DNA of 39,862 bases from Pseudomonas sp. GM18 (GCF_000282195.1 NZ_AKJT01000097.1:1-39862); one strand, 5' to 3'; positions 24,290 to 32,576 are shown, counted from the first letter of the stretch. Numbers and translations: made by a program. The notes: generated from the letters alone by a model not told the origin.

Positions 24290-24445
24290 TCAATGGGTGC
24301 AAATGAACGCCCTCCGTATCCCCACTTTGGTTCGCCTACTTCCCAAGGCATGTCGCCGAAAGCAAAAAGGCCATGGGAGGCGGTGCTTCCCTTGGCCTTG
24401 CTGTCTCGTCGTCAGTACTTGAGCCGGATGGATCGTTTCCAGCAT
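24290..24445 (-). CDS. Possible 51-codon leader ORF in the speC 5' region (speculative)
   Basis: On the minus strand an ATG at 24445 opens a 51-codon frame, beginning MLETIHPAQVLTTRQQGQGK and ending AFICTH, that runs through the terminator-like hairpin and stops 32 bases before the speC start. It is rich in Arg and Lys (about 11 of 51), as some polyamine-operon leader peptides are. There is no good Shine-Dalgarno, and the ATG is only about nine bases from the predicted transcription start, so it would be nearly leaderless. A second frame, ATG 24351 to a stop near 24136, overlaps the first third of the speC start region out of frame. Neither frame is supported beyond its position; they may be chance in GC-rich DNA. 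Confidence 0.18.
   Translation of the reverse strand: MLETIHPAQVLTTRQQGQGKHRLPWPFCFRRHALGSRRTKVGIRRAFICTH
24364..24399 (-). promoter_or_regulatory. Terminator-like hairpin in the speC leader (candidate attenuator)
   Basis: On the minus strand AAGGCCAAGGGA pairs with TCCCATGGCCTT: 11 of 12 pairs around a nine-base loop (stem core 24369–24397), followed by a T-run (24364–24368). No minus-strand gene lies upstream that it could terminate, because the neighbour prfC is on the plus strand. It lies about 107 bases before the speC ATG and 57–90 bases after the predicted start of transcription, as an attenuator would. A downstream stretch around 24346–24351 (GCCTTGGGAAG) can pair with part of the 5' arm and offers an alternative fold. 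Confidence 0.6.
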
Positions 24446-24460
24446 GGACGTTCGGCGCGA

Positions 24461-24489
24461 ACTTTAGGGCGTGAGGGGCTTGAGATCAA
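24461..24489 (-). promoter_or_regulatory. Candidate sigma-70 promoter of speC
   Basis: TTGATC (24484–24489) and TAAAGT (24461–24466) on the minus strand are 17 bases apart. Transcription would begin near 24454, giving a ~197-nt leader. The 485-base gap between speC and prfC (24258–24742) thus contains the speC leader, this promoter, a solitary REP-like sequence and the prfC promoter. Confidence 0.55.
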
Positions 24490-24624
24490 CAAAAAATGTC
24501 GCGTTTTTGCACGCTTCCGTCGTGCGGTCCTGGACAGCTACTGATGTAACCGACCTGCATGACAGTGTGATGTTCCCGATGAAGAGATATTTGAGGTGTT
24601 TCAGTAGGGATGTGTGGTGGCCCA

Positions 24625-24651
24625 TTCGCGGGCAAGCCTCGCTCCTGCAGG
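24625..24651. repeat. Solitary REP-like sequence
   Basis: On the minus strand it reads CCTGCAGGAGCGAGGCTTGC followed by CCGCGAA, the core of a common Pseudomonas REP with the imperfect palindrome GCGAGGCTTGCCCGC. No inverted partner is seen nearby, so it is a single REP rather than a REPIN. Confidence 0.6.
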
Positions 24652-24675
24652 TTGTGTGGCAGGCCTGTACCCGGC

Positions 24676-24705
24676 TGGTCCGTAGATCACTTTTTAAGCT
24701 ATACT
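24676..24705 (+). promoter_or_regulatory. Candidate promoter of prfC
   Basis: A good -10, TATACT (24700–24705), with a poor -35, TGGTCC (24676–24681), 18 bases upstream; 38 bases before the prfC ATG. Confidence 0.4.
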
Positions 24706-24742
24706 CGCCGCCCTTTTTTGAATCACCGCCAGGCGATTTCCC

Positions 24743-26326
24743 ATGACCAAACAGGCCGCCGAAGTCGCGAAACGCCGCACTTTCGCCATTATTTCCCACC
24801 CCGATGCCGGTAAGACCACCATCACCGAGAAGCTCTTGCTGATGGGCAAGGCGATTGCGGTTGCCGGCACGGTGAAGTCTCGCAAGTCCGACCGCCATGC
24901 CACCTCCGACTGGATGGAAATGGAAAAACAACGGGGTATTTCCATTACCACGTCGGTCATGCAGTTCCCGTATCGCGACCACATGGTCAACCTGCTCGAC
25001 ACCCCGGGCCACGAAGACTTCTCCGAAGACACCTACCGCACCCTGACTGCGGTGGACTCGGCCTTGATGGTTCTCGACGGCGGTAAGGGTGTAGAACCAC
25101 GGACCATCGCCCTGATGGACGTCTGCCGTCTGCGTGACACGCCGATCGTCAGCTTCATCAACAAACTCGACCGTGACATTCGCGACCCGATCGAACTGCT
25201 CGATGAAATCGAAGCGGTCCTGAAGATCAAGGCCGCGCCGATCACCTGGCCGATCGGTTGCTACCGCGACTTCAAGGGTGTTTATCACCTCGCCGATGAC
25301 TACATCATCGTCTACACCGCCGGCCACGGTCACGAGCGCACCGAAACCAAAATCATCGAGAAGCTCGATTCCGATGAAGCGCGCGCGCACTTGGGTGACG
25401 AGTACGAGCGTTTTATCGAGCAGCTGGAACTGGTGCAGGGCGCCTGCCACGAGTTCAACCAGCAGGAATTCCTCGACGGCCAACTGACCCCGGTGTTCTT
25501 CGGTACCGCGCTGGGCAACTTCGGTGTCGATCACGTGCTCGACGCTGTGGTCGATTGGGCGCCAAAACCACTGGCCCGTGTCGCCAACGAGCGCACCGTC
25601 GAGCCAGTGGAAGAGAAGTTCAGCGGTTTCGTGTTCAAGATCCAGGCGAACATGGACCCGAAACACCGCGACCGCATTGCCTTCATGCGCATTTGCTCCG
25701 GCAAGTACGAAAAAGGCATGAAAATGCGCCATGTGCGCACCGGCAAGGATGTGCGGATCGGCGACGCGCTGACGTTCTTCTCCTCCGAGCGTGAACAACT
25801 GGAAGAAGCGTTCGCCGGCGACATCATCGGCCTGCACAACCACGGCACCATCCAGATCGGCGACACCTTCACCGAAGGTGAAGCCCTGGGCTTCACCGGC
25901 ATCCCGCACTTCGCCCCGGAACTGTTCCGCCGCGTACGCCTGCGCGATCCGCTGAAATCCAAGCAACTGCGCCAAGGCCTGCAACAGCTGGCCGAAGAGG
26001 GCGCCACCCAGGTGTTCTTCCCCGAGCGCAGCAACGACATCATTCTCGGCGCCGTCGGTGTGCTGCAGTTCGATGTGGTCGCCAGCCGTTTGAAAGAGGA
26101 ATACAAGGTCGAGTGCTCCTACGAGCCGATCACGGTGTATTCCGCGCGCTGGATCGAGTCCGGCGACAAGAAGAAGCTTGAGGAATTCACCAACAAGGCC
26201 GTGGAAAACCTCGCCCTCGACGGCGGCGGTCACCTGACCTACCTGGCTCCGACCCGGGTCAACCTGGCACTGATGGAAGAGCGCTGGCCGGACGTGAAAT
26301 TCCGTGCGACGCGTGAGCATCACTAA
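24743..26326 (+). CDS. prfC: Peptide chain release factor 3
   Basis: Ribosomal GTPase that removes RF1/RF2 after peptide release; 527 residues (E. coli 529). GTPase motifs: G1 HPDAGKTT (residues 19–26), switch I region ending GISITTSV, G3 DTPGHEDF (86–93), G4 NKLD (140–143). Domain II follows at about 290–390 and domain III to the end (EERWPDVKFRATREHH). The start ATG has only a weak ribosome site (CCAGGCG, 9 bases upstream); no alternative start is better because MTKQAAEVAKRRTFAIISHP is the conserved N-terminus. Divergent from speC. A strong terminator follows, so it is probably a single-gene unit. Confidence 0.98.
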   Translation: MTKQAAEVAKRRTFAIISHPDAGKTTITEKLLLMGKAIAVAGTVKSRKSDRHATSDWMEMEKQRGISITTSVMQFPYRDHMVNLLDTPGHEDFSEDTYRTLTAVDSALMVLDGGKGVEPRTIALMDVCRLRDTPIVSFINKLDRDIRDPIELLDEIEAVLKIKAAPITWPIGCYRDFKGVYHLADDYIIVYTAGHGHERTETKIIEKLDSDEARAHLGDEYERFIEQLELVQGACHEFNQQEFLDGQLTPVFFGTALGNFGVDHVLDAVVDWAPKPLARVANERTVEPVEEKFSGFVFKIQANMDPKHRDRIAFMRICSGKYEKGMKMRHVRTGKDVRIGDALTFFSSEREQLEEAFAGDIIGLHNHGTIQIGDTFTEGEALGFTGIPHFAPELFRRVRLRDPLKSKQLRQGLQQLAEEGATQVFFPERSNDIILGAVGVLQFDVVASRLKEEYKVECSYEPITVYSARWIESGDKKKLEEFTNKAVENLALDGGGHLTYLAPTRVNLALMEERWPDVKFRATREHH

Positions 26327-26344
26327 GCGCTGAGTTGCAAACCC

Positions 26345-26378
26345 AAAAGCCCCGATGCGCGAGCCTCGGGGCTTTTTA
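26345..26378 (+). terminator. Intrinsic terminator of prfC
   Basis: AGCCCCGA (26348–26355) pairs with TCGGGGCT (26366–26373) around a 10-base loop, then TTTTT. It lies 21 bases after the prfC stop. Confidence 0.9.
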
Positions 26379-26610
26379 TTGGCCGGGCGGCATGCCGCAC
26401 CACGACCCCTGTATGAGCTGCCGAAGGTCCTTCCGTGCGCAGCGAACCCGCATCACTTAGTTGATCTGGTTATAGTCATTATTCGAAACCAATCTCCCTT
26501 CTCACGGCATTTCCCGACCTTCGTTAGCGTCCTATCTGGAGAATCGCGCTAAATTTCTCTCTGCGCCATTCCGGCACCCATGCTTCACCCAAGAAAGGAT
26601 GGAATCGGCT

Positions 26611-26826
26611 ATGAGCATTATTCAACGCATTGTGTTGCTGCTGAAGGTTTTGGTGATGCTATCCCTCGGCACGTCGGCGGCGTGGGCGGAGTGCACGAAC
26701 CATGATGAGCAGGCCTGGAGCGGGCAAGGCGTGCACAGCGAGCTGATGCTCGCCGCATCGGAATCGGGCAGCTCGGACGATGAAGACTCGACCGACGACC
26801 CAGACAGCAACGAAGACGACACTTGA
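26611..26826 (+). CDS. Small secreted acidic protein of unknown function
   Basis: A 71-residue protein with a clear Sec signal peptide: basic start MSIIQR, hydrophobic IVLLLKVLVMLSLGTS, cleavage after AWA/E (about residue 26). The mature part is ~45 residues, with one Cys directly after cleavage (ECTNHDEQ) and a C-terminus made almost only of D, E and S (SSDDEDSTDDPDSNEDD). The first Cys is not in a lipobox, so it is probably periplasmic or released. I chose ATG 26611, with AAGGATGGAA upstream, over an ATG at 26599 that abuts its own ribosome site. It stands alone between two terminators; the ~230 bases upstream show only a -10-like TATAGT (26471–26476). The Asp/Glu/Ser tail could bind Ca or other cations (inference). 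Confidence 0.65.
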   Translation: MSIIQRIVLLLKVLVMLSLGTSAAWAECTNHDEQAWSGQGVHSELMLAASESGSSDDEDSTDDPDSNEDDT

Positions 26827-26847
26827 GCCTGAATGACAGGCAAAAGA

Positions 26848-26893
26848 AAACCCCGTCTGCCTGACTGATGCGCAATCGAGGCAGAAGGGGTTT
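26848..26893. terminator. Intrinsic terminator after the small acidic protein gene
   Basis: AAACCCCGTCTGCCT (26848–26862) pairs with AGGCAGAAGGGGTTT (26879–26893) with one mismatch and a 16-base loop. It follows the small gene by 22 bases; the A-run before it (26842–26850) lets it work on the minus strand too. Confidence 0.8.
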
Positions 26894-26911
26894 GGTCAAC
26901 TCAGCAAAAGC

Positions 26912-26939
26912 GCGCCCCGGCATCCGGGGCGCTTTTTTT
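26912..26939. terminator. Intrinsic terminator adjoining the dppF stop
   Basis: A nine-bp GC stem, GCGCCCCGG (26912–26920) with CCGGGGCGC (26924–26932), three-base loop and seven Ts (26933–26939). The T-run favours plus-strand reading; on the minus strand it directly follows the dppF stop and is followed by CTTTTG, so it probably ends the dpp operon. Confidence 0.88.
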
Positions 26940-27919
26940 CAGGCCGCGCCGTCGAGGAATTGCTCGGCGTAGTGGCAAGCCACCTGGCGGGTGTCGAGCA
27001 GGCGCAGGAGCGGCTCTTCGATGGCACAGCGCTCGGTCGCGTATGGGCAGCGCTTGTGGAAGGCGCAGCCGGACGGCGGGTTCAGCGGGTTTGGCAGTTC
27101 GCCGACGATCTTGATTTTCGGCTTGTCCGGATCCGGGTGGATGGTCGGAGTGGCCGACAGCAGCGCCTGGGTGTACGGGTGCAGGGGACGAGTGTAGATG
27201 TCCTCTTTCGGGCCCATTTCCACCGGACGGCCGAGGTACATCACCATCACGTGATCGGCAACGTGGCGAACCACCGCCAGGTTGTGGGAGATGAACACGT
27301 AGGCGGTGTTGAACTCTTGCTGCAAATCCATGAACAGGTTGAGTACCTGCGCCTGAATCGACACGTCCAGCGCCGAGGTCGGTTCGTCCGCCACCAGCAC
27401 TTTCGGCTGCAACATCATCGCGCGGGCCAGGGCGATGCGCTGGCGCTGACCGCCGGAGAACATGTGCGGATAGCGCTGGTAGTGCTCGGGACGCAAGCCC
27501 ACCTGCTTCATCATCGACTGGACTTTCTCGCGACGTTCGGCGGCACTCAGGTTGGTGTTGATCAGCAGCGGCTCAGCCAGTTGATCACCGACTTTCTGCC
27601 GTGGGTTCAGCGATGCGTAAGGGCTCTGGAACACCATCTGCACATCTTTACGCAGTTGCTTGCGCTGAGCCTTGTCGGCACCGGCGACTTCCTGCCCGGC
27701 GATTTTCAACGAGCCGGAGGAAGGCTCTTCGATCAACGTCAGGGCACGGGCCAGGGTGGATTTGCCGCAACCCGATTCGCCCACTACGGCGAGGGTCTTG
27801 CCGGCTTCCAGTTCGAACGACACACCGTTGAGGGCGCGCACGGTCGCATGACCCTTGAACAGGCCGCGGGACACTTCGTAGTGACGGGTCAGGTTGCGGG
27901 CGGTAAGTACGACGGCCAT
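26939..27919 (-). CDS. dppF: Dipeptide ABC transporter ATPase DppF
   Basis: A 326-residue ATP-binding subunit on the cytoplasmic face of the dipeptide importer. Walker A GESGCGKST (residues 47–55), signature FSGGQRQRIALARAM, Walker B VLVADEPTSALD, and the oligopeptide/dipeptide-transporter C-terminal domain with the Cys-containing segment GCAFHKRCPYATERC, which in this family can hold a 4Fe-4S cluster. Its ATG shares a base with the dppD stop region at 27919, so the two are coupled. Last gene of the minus-strand dppBCDF unit. Confidence 0.95.
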   Translation of the reverse strand: MAVVLTARNLTRHYEVSRGLFKGHATVRALNGVSFELEAGKTLAVVGESGCGKSTLARALTLIEEPSSGSLKIAGQEVAGADKAQRKQLRKDVQMVFQSPYASLNPRQKVGDQLAEPLLINTNLSAAERREKVQSMMKQVGLRPEHYQRYPHMFSGGQRQRIALARAMMLQPKVLVADEPTSALDVSIQAQVLNLFMDLQQEFNTAYVFISHNLAVVRHVADHVMVMYLGRPVEMGPKEDIYTRPLHPYTQALLSATPTIHPDPDKPKIKIVGELPNPLNPPSGCAFHKRCPYATERCAIEEPLLRLLDTRQVACHYAEQFLDGAA

Positions 27920-28887
27920 TACGCCACCTCCTGGTTCAACGGGTAGAAGCAGCGGGCGAGGCTGTTGCTTTTCTGGTCAAGGGCTGGACGCTGGGTGCGG
28001 CAATTGTCTTGCACGTACGGGCAGCGCGGCGACAGCAGGCAACCTTGCGGACGGTCGTAACGACCGGGAACGATGCCCGGTAGTGTCGACAGGCGCGCAG
28101 CACCCAGGCTGTGTTCTGGAATAGCCTTGAGCAGCGCTTCGCTGTACGGGTGCGCCGGAATGTCGAACAGTTGTGGCACCTGACCGACTTCAACCGCTTG
28201 GCCGGCGTACATCACGCACACGCGCTGGGCGGTTTCGGCCACGACCGCGAGGTCGTGGGTAATCAGCACCAGGCCCATGTTCTGCTCTTTCTGCAGGGCC
28301 AGCAGCAGGTCCATGATCTGCGCCTGGATCGTTACGTCGAGTGCCGTGGTCGGTTCGTCGGCGATCAGCAGTTTCGGTTCGCCGGCAATTGCCATGGCGA
28401 TTGCAACACGCTGGCTCATGCCGCCGGAGAGTTGATGCGGGTAGGCATCCATACGGCTGGCGGCGCCGGGGATTTCCACTTTTTCCAGCAGTTCGATGGC
28501 GCGCTTGCGAGCGTCCTTCCTGGACATTTTCAGATGCAGGCGCAGCACTTCTTCGATCTGGAAGCCCACGGTGTAGCTCGGGTTCAGCGCGGTCATCGGG
28601 TCCTGGAAGACCATCGCCAGGTCTTTGCCGACGATTTGCCGACGCTGACGGTTGCTGAGCGCGAGCATGTTCTTGCCGTCGAAATTCAGGGCGTCGGCGG
28701 TGACGATCCCCGGATGCTCGATCAGGCCCATCAGCGCCATCATGGTCACGGACTTGCCGGAACCCGATTCGCCGACGATGGCCAGTACTTCGCCCTTTTC
28801 CACGGAAATGTCGAGACCATCGACCACCGGTACGGCGTTAGCGTCGCCGAAGCGAACGTTGAGATTCTTGATTTCTAACAGTGACAT
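27919..28887 (-). CDS. dppD: Dipeptide ABC transporter ATPase DppD
   Basis: The partner ATPase of DppF, 322 residues. Walker A GESGSGKS (39–46), signature LSGGMSQRVAIAMAI, Walker B LLIADEPTTALD, and a C-terminal segment with four Cys (CLLSPRCPYVQDNC … RC) resembling the Fe-S-binding region of this family. I chose ATG 28887 (MSLLEIKNLN) with GAGGAGATTC upstream rather than the ATG at 28932, which adds 15 residues. Ten bases after dppC and overlapping dppF, so co-translated with both. Confidence 0.95.
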   Translation of the reverse strand: MSLLEIKNLNVRFGDANAVPVVDGLDISVEKGEVLAIVGESGSGKSVTMMALMGLIEHPGIVTADALNFDGKNMLALSNRQRRQIVGKDLAMVFQDPMTALNPSYTVGFQIEEVLRLHLKMSRKDARKRAIELLEKVEIPGAASRMDAYPHQLSGGMSQRVAIAMAIAGEPKLLIADEPTTALDVTIQAQIMDLLLALQKEQNMGLVLITHDLAVVAETAQRVCVMYAGQAVEVGQVPQLFDIPAHPYSEALLKAIPEHSLGAARLSTLPGIVPGRYDRPQGCLLSPRCPYVQDNCRTQRPALDQKSNSLARCFYPLNQEVA

Positions 28888-28897
28888 TTGAATCTCC

Positions 28898-29809
28898 TCA
28901 GGCGGCGTTCTTGAGTTTCGGGTCCAGCGCATCGCGCAGGCCGTCGCCCATCAAGTTGATTGCCAGCACGCTGAGCAAAATGGTCAAACCAGGCAAGCTC
29001 ACCACCCACCAGGCGCGTTCGATGTAGTCGCGAGCCGAAGCCAGCATGGTGCCCCACTCAGGGGTTGGCGGTTGTACGCCAAGGCCGAGGAAGCCCAGTG
29101 CCGCGGCATCGAGAATCGCCGACGAGAAGCTCAGGGTGGCCTGAACGATCAGCGGCGCCATGCAGTTGGGCAGCACGGTGATGAACATCAGACGTGGCAG
29201 ACCGGCACCGGCCAGGCGCGCGGCGGTCACGTAGTCGCGGTTCAGCTCGCCCATCACCGCGGCGCGGGTCAGACGAACATAGGACGGCAGGGACACCACG
29301 GCGATCGCGATCACGGTGTTGATCAGGCCAGGGCCGAGGATGGCGACGATCGCCACGGCCAGCAGCAGGGACGGCAGGGCCAGCATGACGTCCATCAGGC
29401 GCATGATGGTCGGGCCGAGCACGCGCGGGAAGAACCCGGCGAACAGTCCCAGCAGGATGCCCGGAATCAGCGACATCACCACCGACGACAGGCCGATCAT
29501 CAGCGACAGGCGTGAGCCGTGGATCAGACGCGACAGCAAGTCACGACCGAGTTCATCGGTACCCAGCAGGAACTGGATTTGCCCGTTTGCCAGCCAGGAC
29601 GGCGGGGTCAGCAGGAAGTCACGGTACTGTTCGCTCGGGTTATGTGGCGCGACCCATGGGGCGAAGATTGCGCAGAAAATTACCAGCAGCATGAACATCA
29701 GGCCGGCGACGGCCCCTTTGTTCCTGGAGAACGCATGCCAGAATTCTTTGTAGGGCGACGGATACAGCAGGCTTTGATCGACTGCTACCGGTGTAGTGAG
29801 AGTGGTCAT
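28898..29809 (-). CDS. dppC: Dipeptide ABC transporter permease DppC
   Basis: A 303-residue inner-membrane permease with about six membrane segments. The N-terminal segment begins near residue 35 (GAVAGLMFMLLVIFCAIFAP). The ATPase-contacting EAA-type loop is DYVTAARLAGAGLPRLMF. I chose ATG 29809 (MTTLTTPVAVDQ) over an ATG at 29851 that lies inside dppB. The start is 10 bases after the dppB stop, so it belongs to the same transcript. Confidence 0.95.
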   Translation of the reverse strand: MTTLTTPVAVDQSLLYPSPYKEFWHAFSRNKGAVAGLMFMLLVIFCAIFAPWVAPHNPSEQYRDFLLTPPSWLANGQIQFLLGTDELGRDLLSRLIHGSRLSLMIGLSSVVMSLIPGILLGLFAGFFPRVLGPTIMRLMDVMLALPSLLLAVAIVAILGPGLINTVIAIAVVSLPSYVRLTRAAVMGELNRDYVTAARLAGAGLPRLMFITVLPNCMAPLIVQATLSFSSAILDAAALGFLGLGVQPPTPEWGTMLASARDYIERAWWVVSLPGLTILLSVLAINLMGDGLRDALDPKLKNAA

Positions 29810-29819
29810 GGTCTTGATC

Positions 29820-30830
29820 TCAGCGCTGATGACGGATGCGTGGGTTGGCAAAGCCGTAGAGGATGTCCACTACGAAGTTGACCAGAATCACCAGGCAGGC
29901 GATTAACAGGATGCCGTTCTGCACCACGGGATAGTCCCGTGCGCCAATGGCTTCGATCAGCCATTTGCCGATGCCGGGCCAGGAGAAGATGGTTTCGGTC
30001 AGGACCGCGCCGGCCAGCAGCGTGCCGACTTGCAGGCCGACCACCGTCAGTACCGGAATCAGCGCATTGCGCAGGCCGTGCACGAACACCACGCGCGCCG
30101 GCGACAGGCCTTTGGCGCGAGCGGTACGGATGTAGTCTTCACGCAGCACTTCGAGCATCGACGAACGGGTCATCCGCGCGATCACCGCCAGCGGGATGGT
30201 GCCGAGCACGATGGCTGGCAGGATCAGGTGATGCAGGGCATCGAAGAACGCTCCGACGTCATCGGCCAGCAACGTATCGATGAGCATGAAGCCGGTGCGT
30301 GGCTCGATGTCGTAGAGCAGGTCGATCCGCCCGGACACCGGGGTCCAGCCCAGGCTCACCGAGAAGAACATGATCAGGATCAGGCCCCACCAGAAGATCG
30401 GCATCGAGTATCCCGCCAGGGAGACACCCATTACCCCATGGTCGAACAGGGACCCTCGCTTGAGTGCCGCAATCACCCCGGCCAGAAGGCCCAGGATGCC
30501 GGCGAACAACATGGCGGCCGTGGCCAGTTCCAGGGTCGCGGGGAATAGAGAGCTGAACTCGGTCCAGACGCTTTCACGGGTACGCAGGGATTCGCCGAGA
30601 TCGCCGTGGGCCAGTTTGCCAATGTAATCCAGGTATTGGGCATACAGCGGTTTGTTCAGACCTAGGCGTTCCATTGCCTGAGCATGCATTTCGGGGTCGA
30701 CCCGACGTTCGCCCATCATCACTTCCACGGGGTCGCCAGGAATCATGCGGATCAACGCGAAAGTCAGCAAGGTGATGCCGAAGAACGTGGGGATCAGTAA
30801 CCCCAATCGGCGGGCAATAAAACTAAACAT
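29820..30830 (-). CDS. dppB: Dipeptide ABC transporter permease DppB
   Basis: A 336-residue inner-membrane permease, the partner of DppC. First membrane segment LGLLIPTFFGITLLTFALI, followed by the conserved IPGDPVEVMMG region; the EAA loop is DYIRTARAKGLSPARVVF. About six membrane segments with a large periplasmic loop after the first. It starts the dppBCDF run, 73 bases after the stop of a dppA paralogue; the hairpin at 30863–30894 lies between. Confidence 0.95.
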   Translation of the reverse strand: MFSFIARRLGLLIPTFFGITLLTFALIRMIPGDPVEVMMGERRVDPEMHAQAMERLGLNKPLYAQYLDYIGKLAHGDLGESLRTRESVWTEFSSLFPATLELATAAMLFAGILGLLAGVIAALKRGSLFDHGVMGVSLAGYSMPIFWWGLILIMFFSVSLGWTPVSGRIDLLYDIEPRTGFMLIDTLLADDVGAFFDALHHLILPAIVLGTIPLAVIARMTRSSMLEVLREDYIRTARAKGLSPARVVFVHGLRNALIPVLTVVGLQVGTLLAGAVLTETIFSWPGIGKWLIEAIGARDYPVVQNGILLIACLVILVNFVVDILYGFANPRIRHQR

Positions 30831-30862
30831 CTTGTGTGGTACCTCATCAGCCGGTTAGGCGT

Positions 30863-30894
30863 GCCCGGCAGCGCTGGGGTCAGCGATGCCGGGC
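30863..30894 (-). other. Intercistronic hairpin between a dppA gene and dppB
   Basis: GCCCGGCA (30863–30870) pairs with TGCCGGGC (30887–30894), with an inner CGCTG/CAGCG stem. No T-run follows on the minus strand, so it is more likely to protect the upstream binding-protein mRNA or cause partial read-through than to end transcription fully. Such hairpins are usual where a binding protein must exceed its permease. Confidence 0.6.
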
Positions 30895-30903
30895 GTTTCT
30901 TAT

Positions 30904-32499
30904 CTACTTCACCTGGGTGGTGGCAAAGTTGTTAGTGGTGAGGGGGCTAATGTGATAGCCCTCTACATTGGTGCGCATTGCAGTGAACATGCGGGTGTGC
31001 GCCATGCTGATCCATGGCTGGTCCTGATTGAAAATGTCCTGGGCCTGTTCGTAGAGCGCCGTTCGTTCGGCCGGGTTCACTTTGGCCCGTGCTTCGTCGA
31101 TCAGCGTCTGGAACTTTTCATTGCACCAGCGAGCGTAGTTTTCGCCGTTCTTGGCCGCCTCACAACTGAGCATAGGCGTCAGGAAGTTATCCGGGTCGCC
31201 GTTGTCGCCCGCCCAGCCGGCGGACACCATGTCGTGTTCGCCGTTTTTCGCGCGCTTGAGCATTTCGCCCCATTCCATGACACGAATATCGACCTTGATT
31301 CCGACCTTGGCCAGATCTGCCTGCATCATTTGTGCGCCGAGCATCGGATTAGGGTTGGTCGGGCCACCGCCGTTACGGGTGAACAGGGTGAACACGGTGC
31401 CATCCGGCACACCGGCTTCCTTGAGCAGGGCGCGAGCCTTGTCGAGGTCGCGAGGCGGGTTGGTCAGTTTATGGTTGTAGCCCAGCAGGGTGTCCGGGTA
31501 CGGGTTGACCGCCACCGTCGCATTGCCTTTGCCGAACAGCGCGTTGACATATGCCTCTTTGTCGAACGCGATGTCGATGGCTTTGCGCACTCGCACGTCG
31601 CTTATGTACGGGCGTGCGGTGTTCATGGCGACGTAGGAGACGGTCATCGCGTTCAGTTCGTCGACCTTCAGGTTGGTGTCTTTCTTGATGCTCGGGATGT
31701 CATCCGGTTTCGGGTACAGCGCGATCTGGCACTCGTTGGCCTTGAGCTTTTGCAGGCGCACGTTGTTGTCAGTGGCAATCGCCAGGACCAGCGCATCAGC
31801 CGGTGGCTTGCCAAGGAAGTAGTCCGGGTTGGCCTTGAAACGCACCTGAGCGTCTTTCGCATAGCGCTGGAAGATGAACGGGCCGGTGCCGACCGGCTTG
31901 TTGTTCAGGTCGCCAGTCTTGTCGGCCTTGAGCAACTGGTCGGCGTACTCGGCGGAGTAGATCGAGGAGAAGGCCATGGCGATGTCGGCCAGGAACGGCG
32001 CTTCACGGCGGGTCAGGGTGAATTTGACCGTATTGTCGTCGACCTTCTCGACGTTTTTGAGCAGTTCCTTGAAGCCCATGCTTTCAAAGTACGGGAAGCC
32101 CACGCTCGATTTCTTGTGCCACGGATGGTTCGGGTCCAGCTGACGCTGGAAGCTCCAGACCACGTCGTCGGCATTCATGTCGCGGGTCGGCTTGAAGTAA
32201 TCGGTGGTGTGAAACTTGACGCCTTTGCGCAGGTGGAACGTGTAGGTCAGGCCGTCGTCGCTGATGTCCCAGGAGTCGGCCAGCGAAGGAATCACTTCGG
32301 TGGTGCCAGGCTTGAAGGCCACCAGACGATTGAAGATGGTTTCGGACACTGCATCGCCTGTGACTGCAGTCGTGTACTGGACCATATCGAAGCCTTCCGG
32401 GCTGGCTTCGGTACAGACCACCAAGGGTTTGGCCGAGACGCCAACAGCGACACTCAGCAACGCGGCAGCGATGGCCGCTCGTAGGGGAAGCATTTTCAT
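30904..32499 (-). CDS. dppA: Periplasmic dipeptide-binding protein, DppA type (paralogue nearest dppB)
   Basis: A 531-residue family-5 extracellular solute-binding protein that delivers peptides to DppBC. Sec signal peptide MKMLPLRAAIAAALLSVAVG…SA/K; mature protein begins PLVVCTEASPEGFDMVQYTT. The family core SLADSWDISDDGLTYTFHLR and the C-terminal AGDNGDPDNFLTPMLSCEAA are present. No lipobox, so it is soluble. It is the most divergent of the four paralogues here (for example NNRL-type loops differ and TRNGGGPTNPNP replaces PVQRPYNPNA), so its ligand probably differs. ATG 32499 follows GAGGGTTCTT. By order it corresponds to PA4502 in P. aeruginosa. Probably transcribed with dppBCDF through the hairpin. 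Confidence 0.92.
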   Translation of the reverse strand: MKMLPLRAAIAAALLSVAVGVSAKPLVVCTEASPEGFDMVQYTTAVTGDAVSETIFNRLVAFKPGTTEVIPSLADSWDISDDGLTYTFHLRKGVKFHTTDYFKPTRDMNADDVVWSFQRQLDPNHPWHKKSSVGFPYFESMGFKELLKNVEKVDDNTVKFTLTRREAPFLADIAMAFSSIYSAEYADQLLKADKTGDLNNKPVGTGPFIFQRYAKDAQVRFKANPDYFLGKPPADALVLAIATDNNVRLQKLKANECQIALYPKPDDIPSIKKDTNLKVDELNAMTVSYVAMNTARPYISDVRVRKAIDIAFDKEAYVNALFGKGNATVAVNPYPDTLLGYNHKLTNPPRDLDKARALLKEAGVPDGTVFTLFTRNGGGPTNPNPMLGAQMMQADLAKVGIKVDIRVMEWGEMLKRAKNGEHDMVSAGWAGDNGDPDNFLTPMLSCEAAKNGENYARWCNEKFQTLIDEARAKVNPAERTALYEQAQDIFNQDQPWISMAHTRMFTAMRTNVEGYHISPLTTNNFATTQVK

Positions 32500-32576
32500 C
32501 AAGAACCCTCTGCAATCGGTTGAACAGGAAAAAACCGAACGGCCGACTCGTCATGAGTCAGCCGCCGGCGTGCGTT

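Noticed and set aside
24272..24544. A 90-codon plus-strand frame in the speC–prfC gap
   Set aside because: It is antisense to the speC leader, has no ribosome site and no recognisable protein features; it is better explained by the leader structure.
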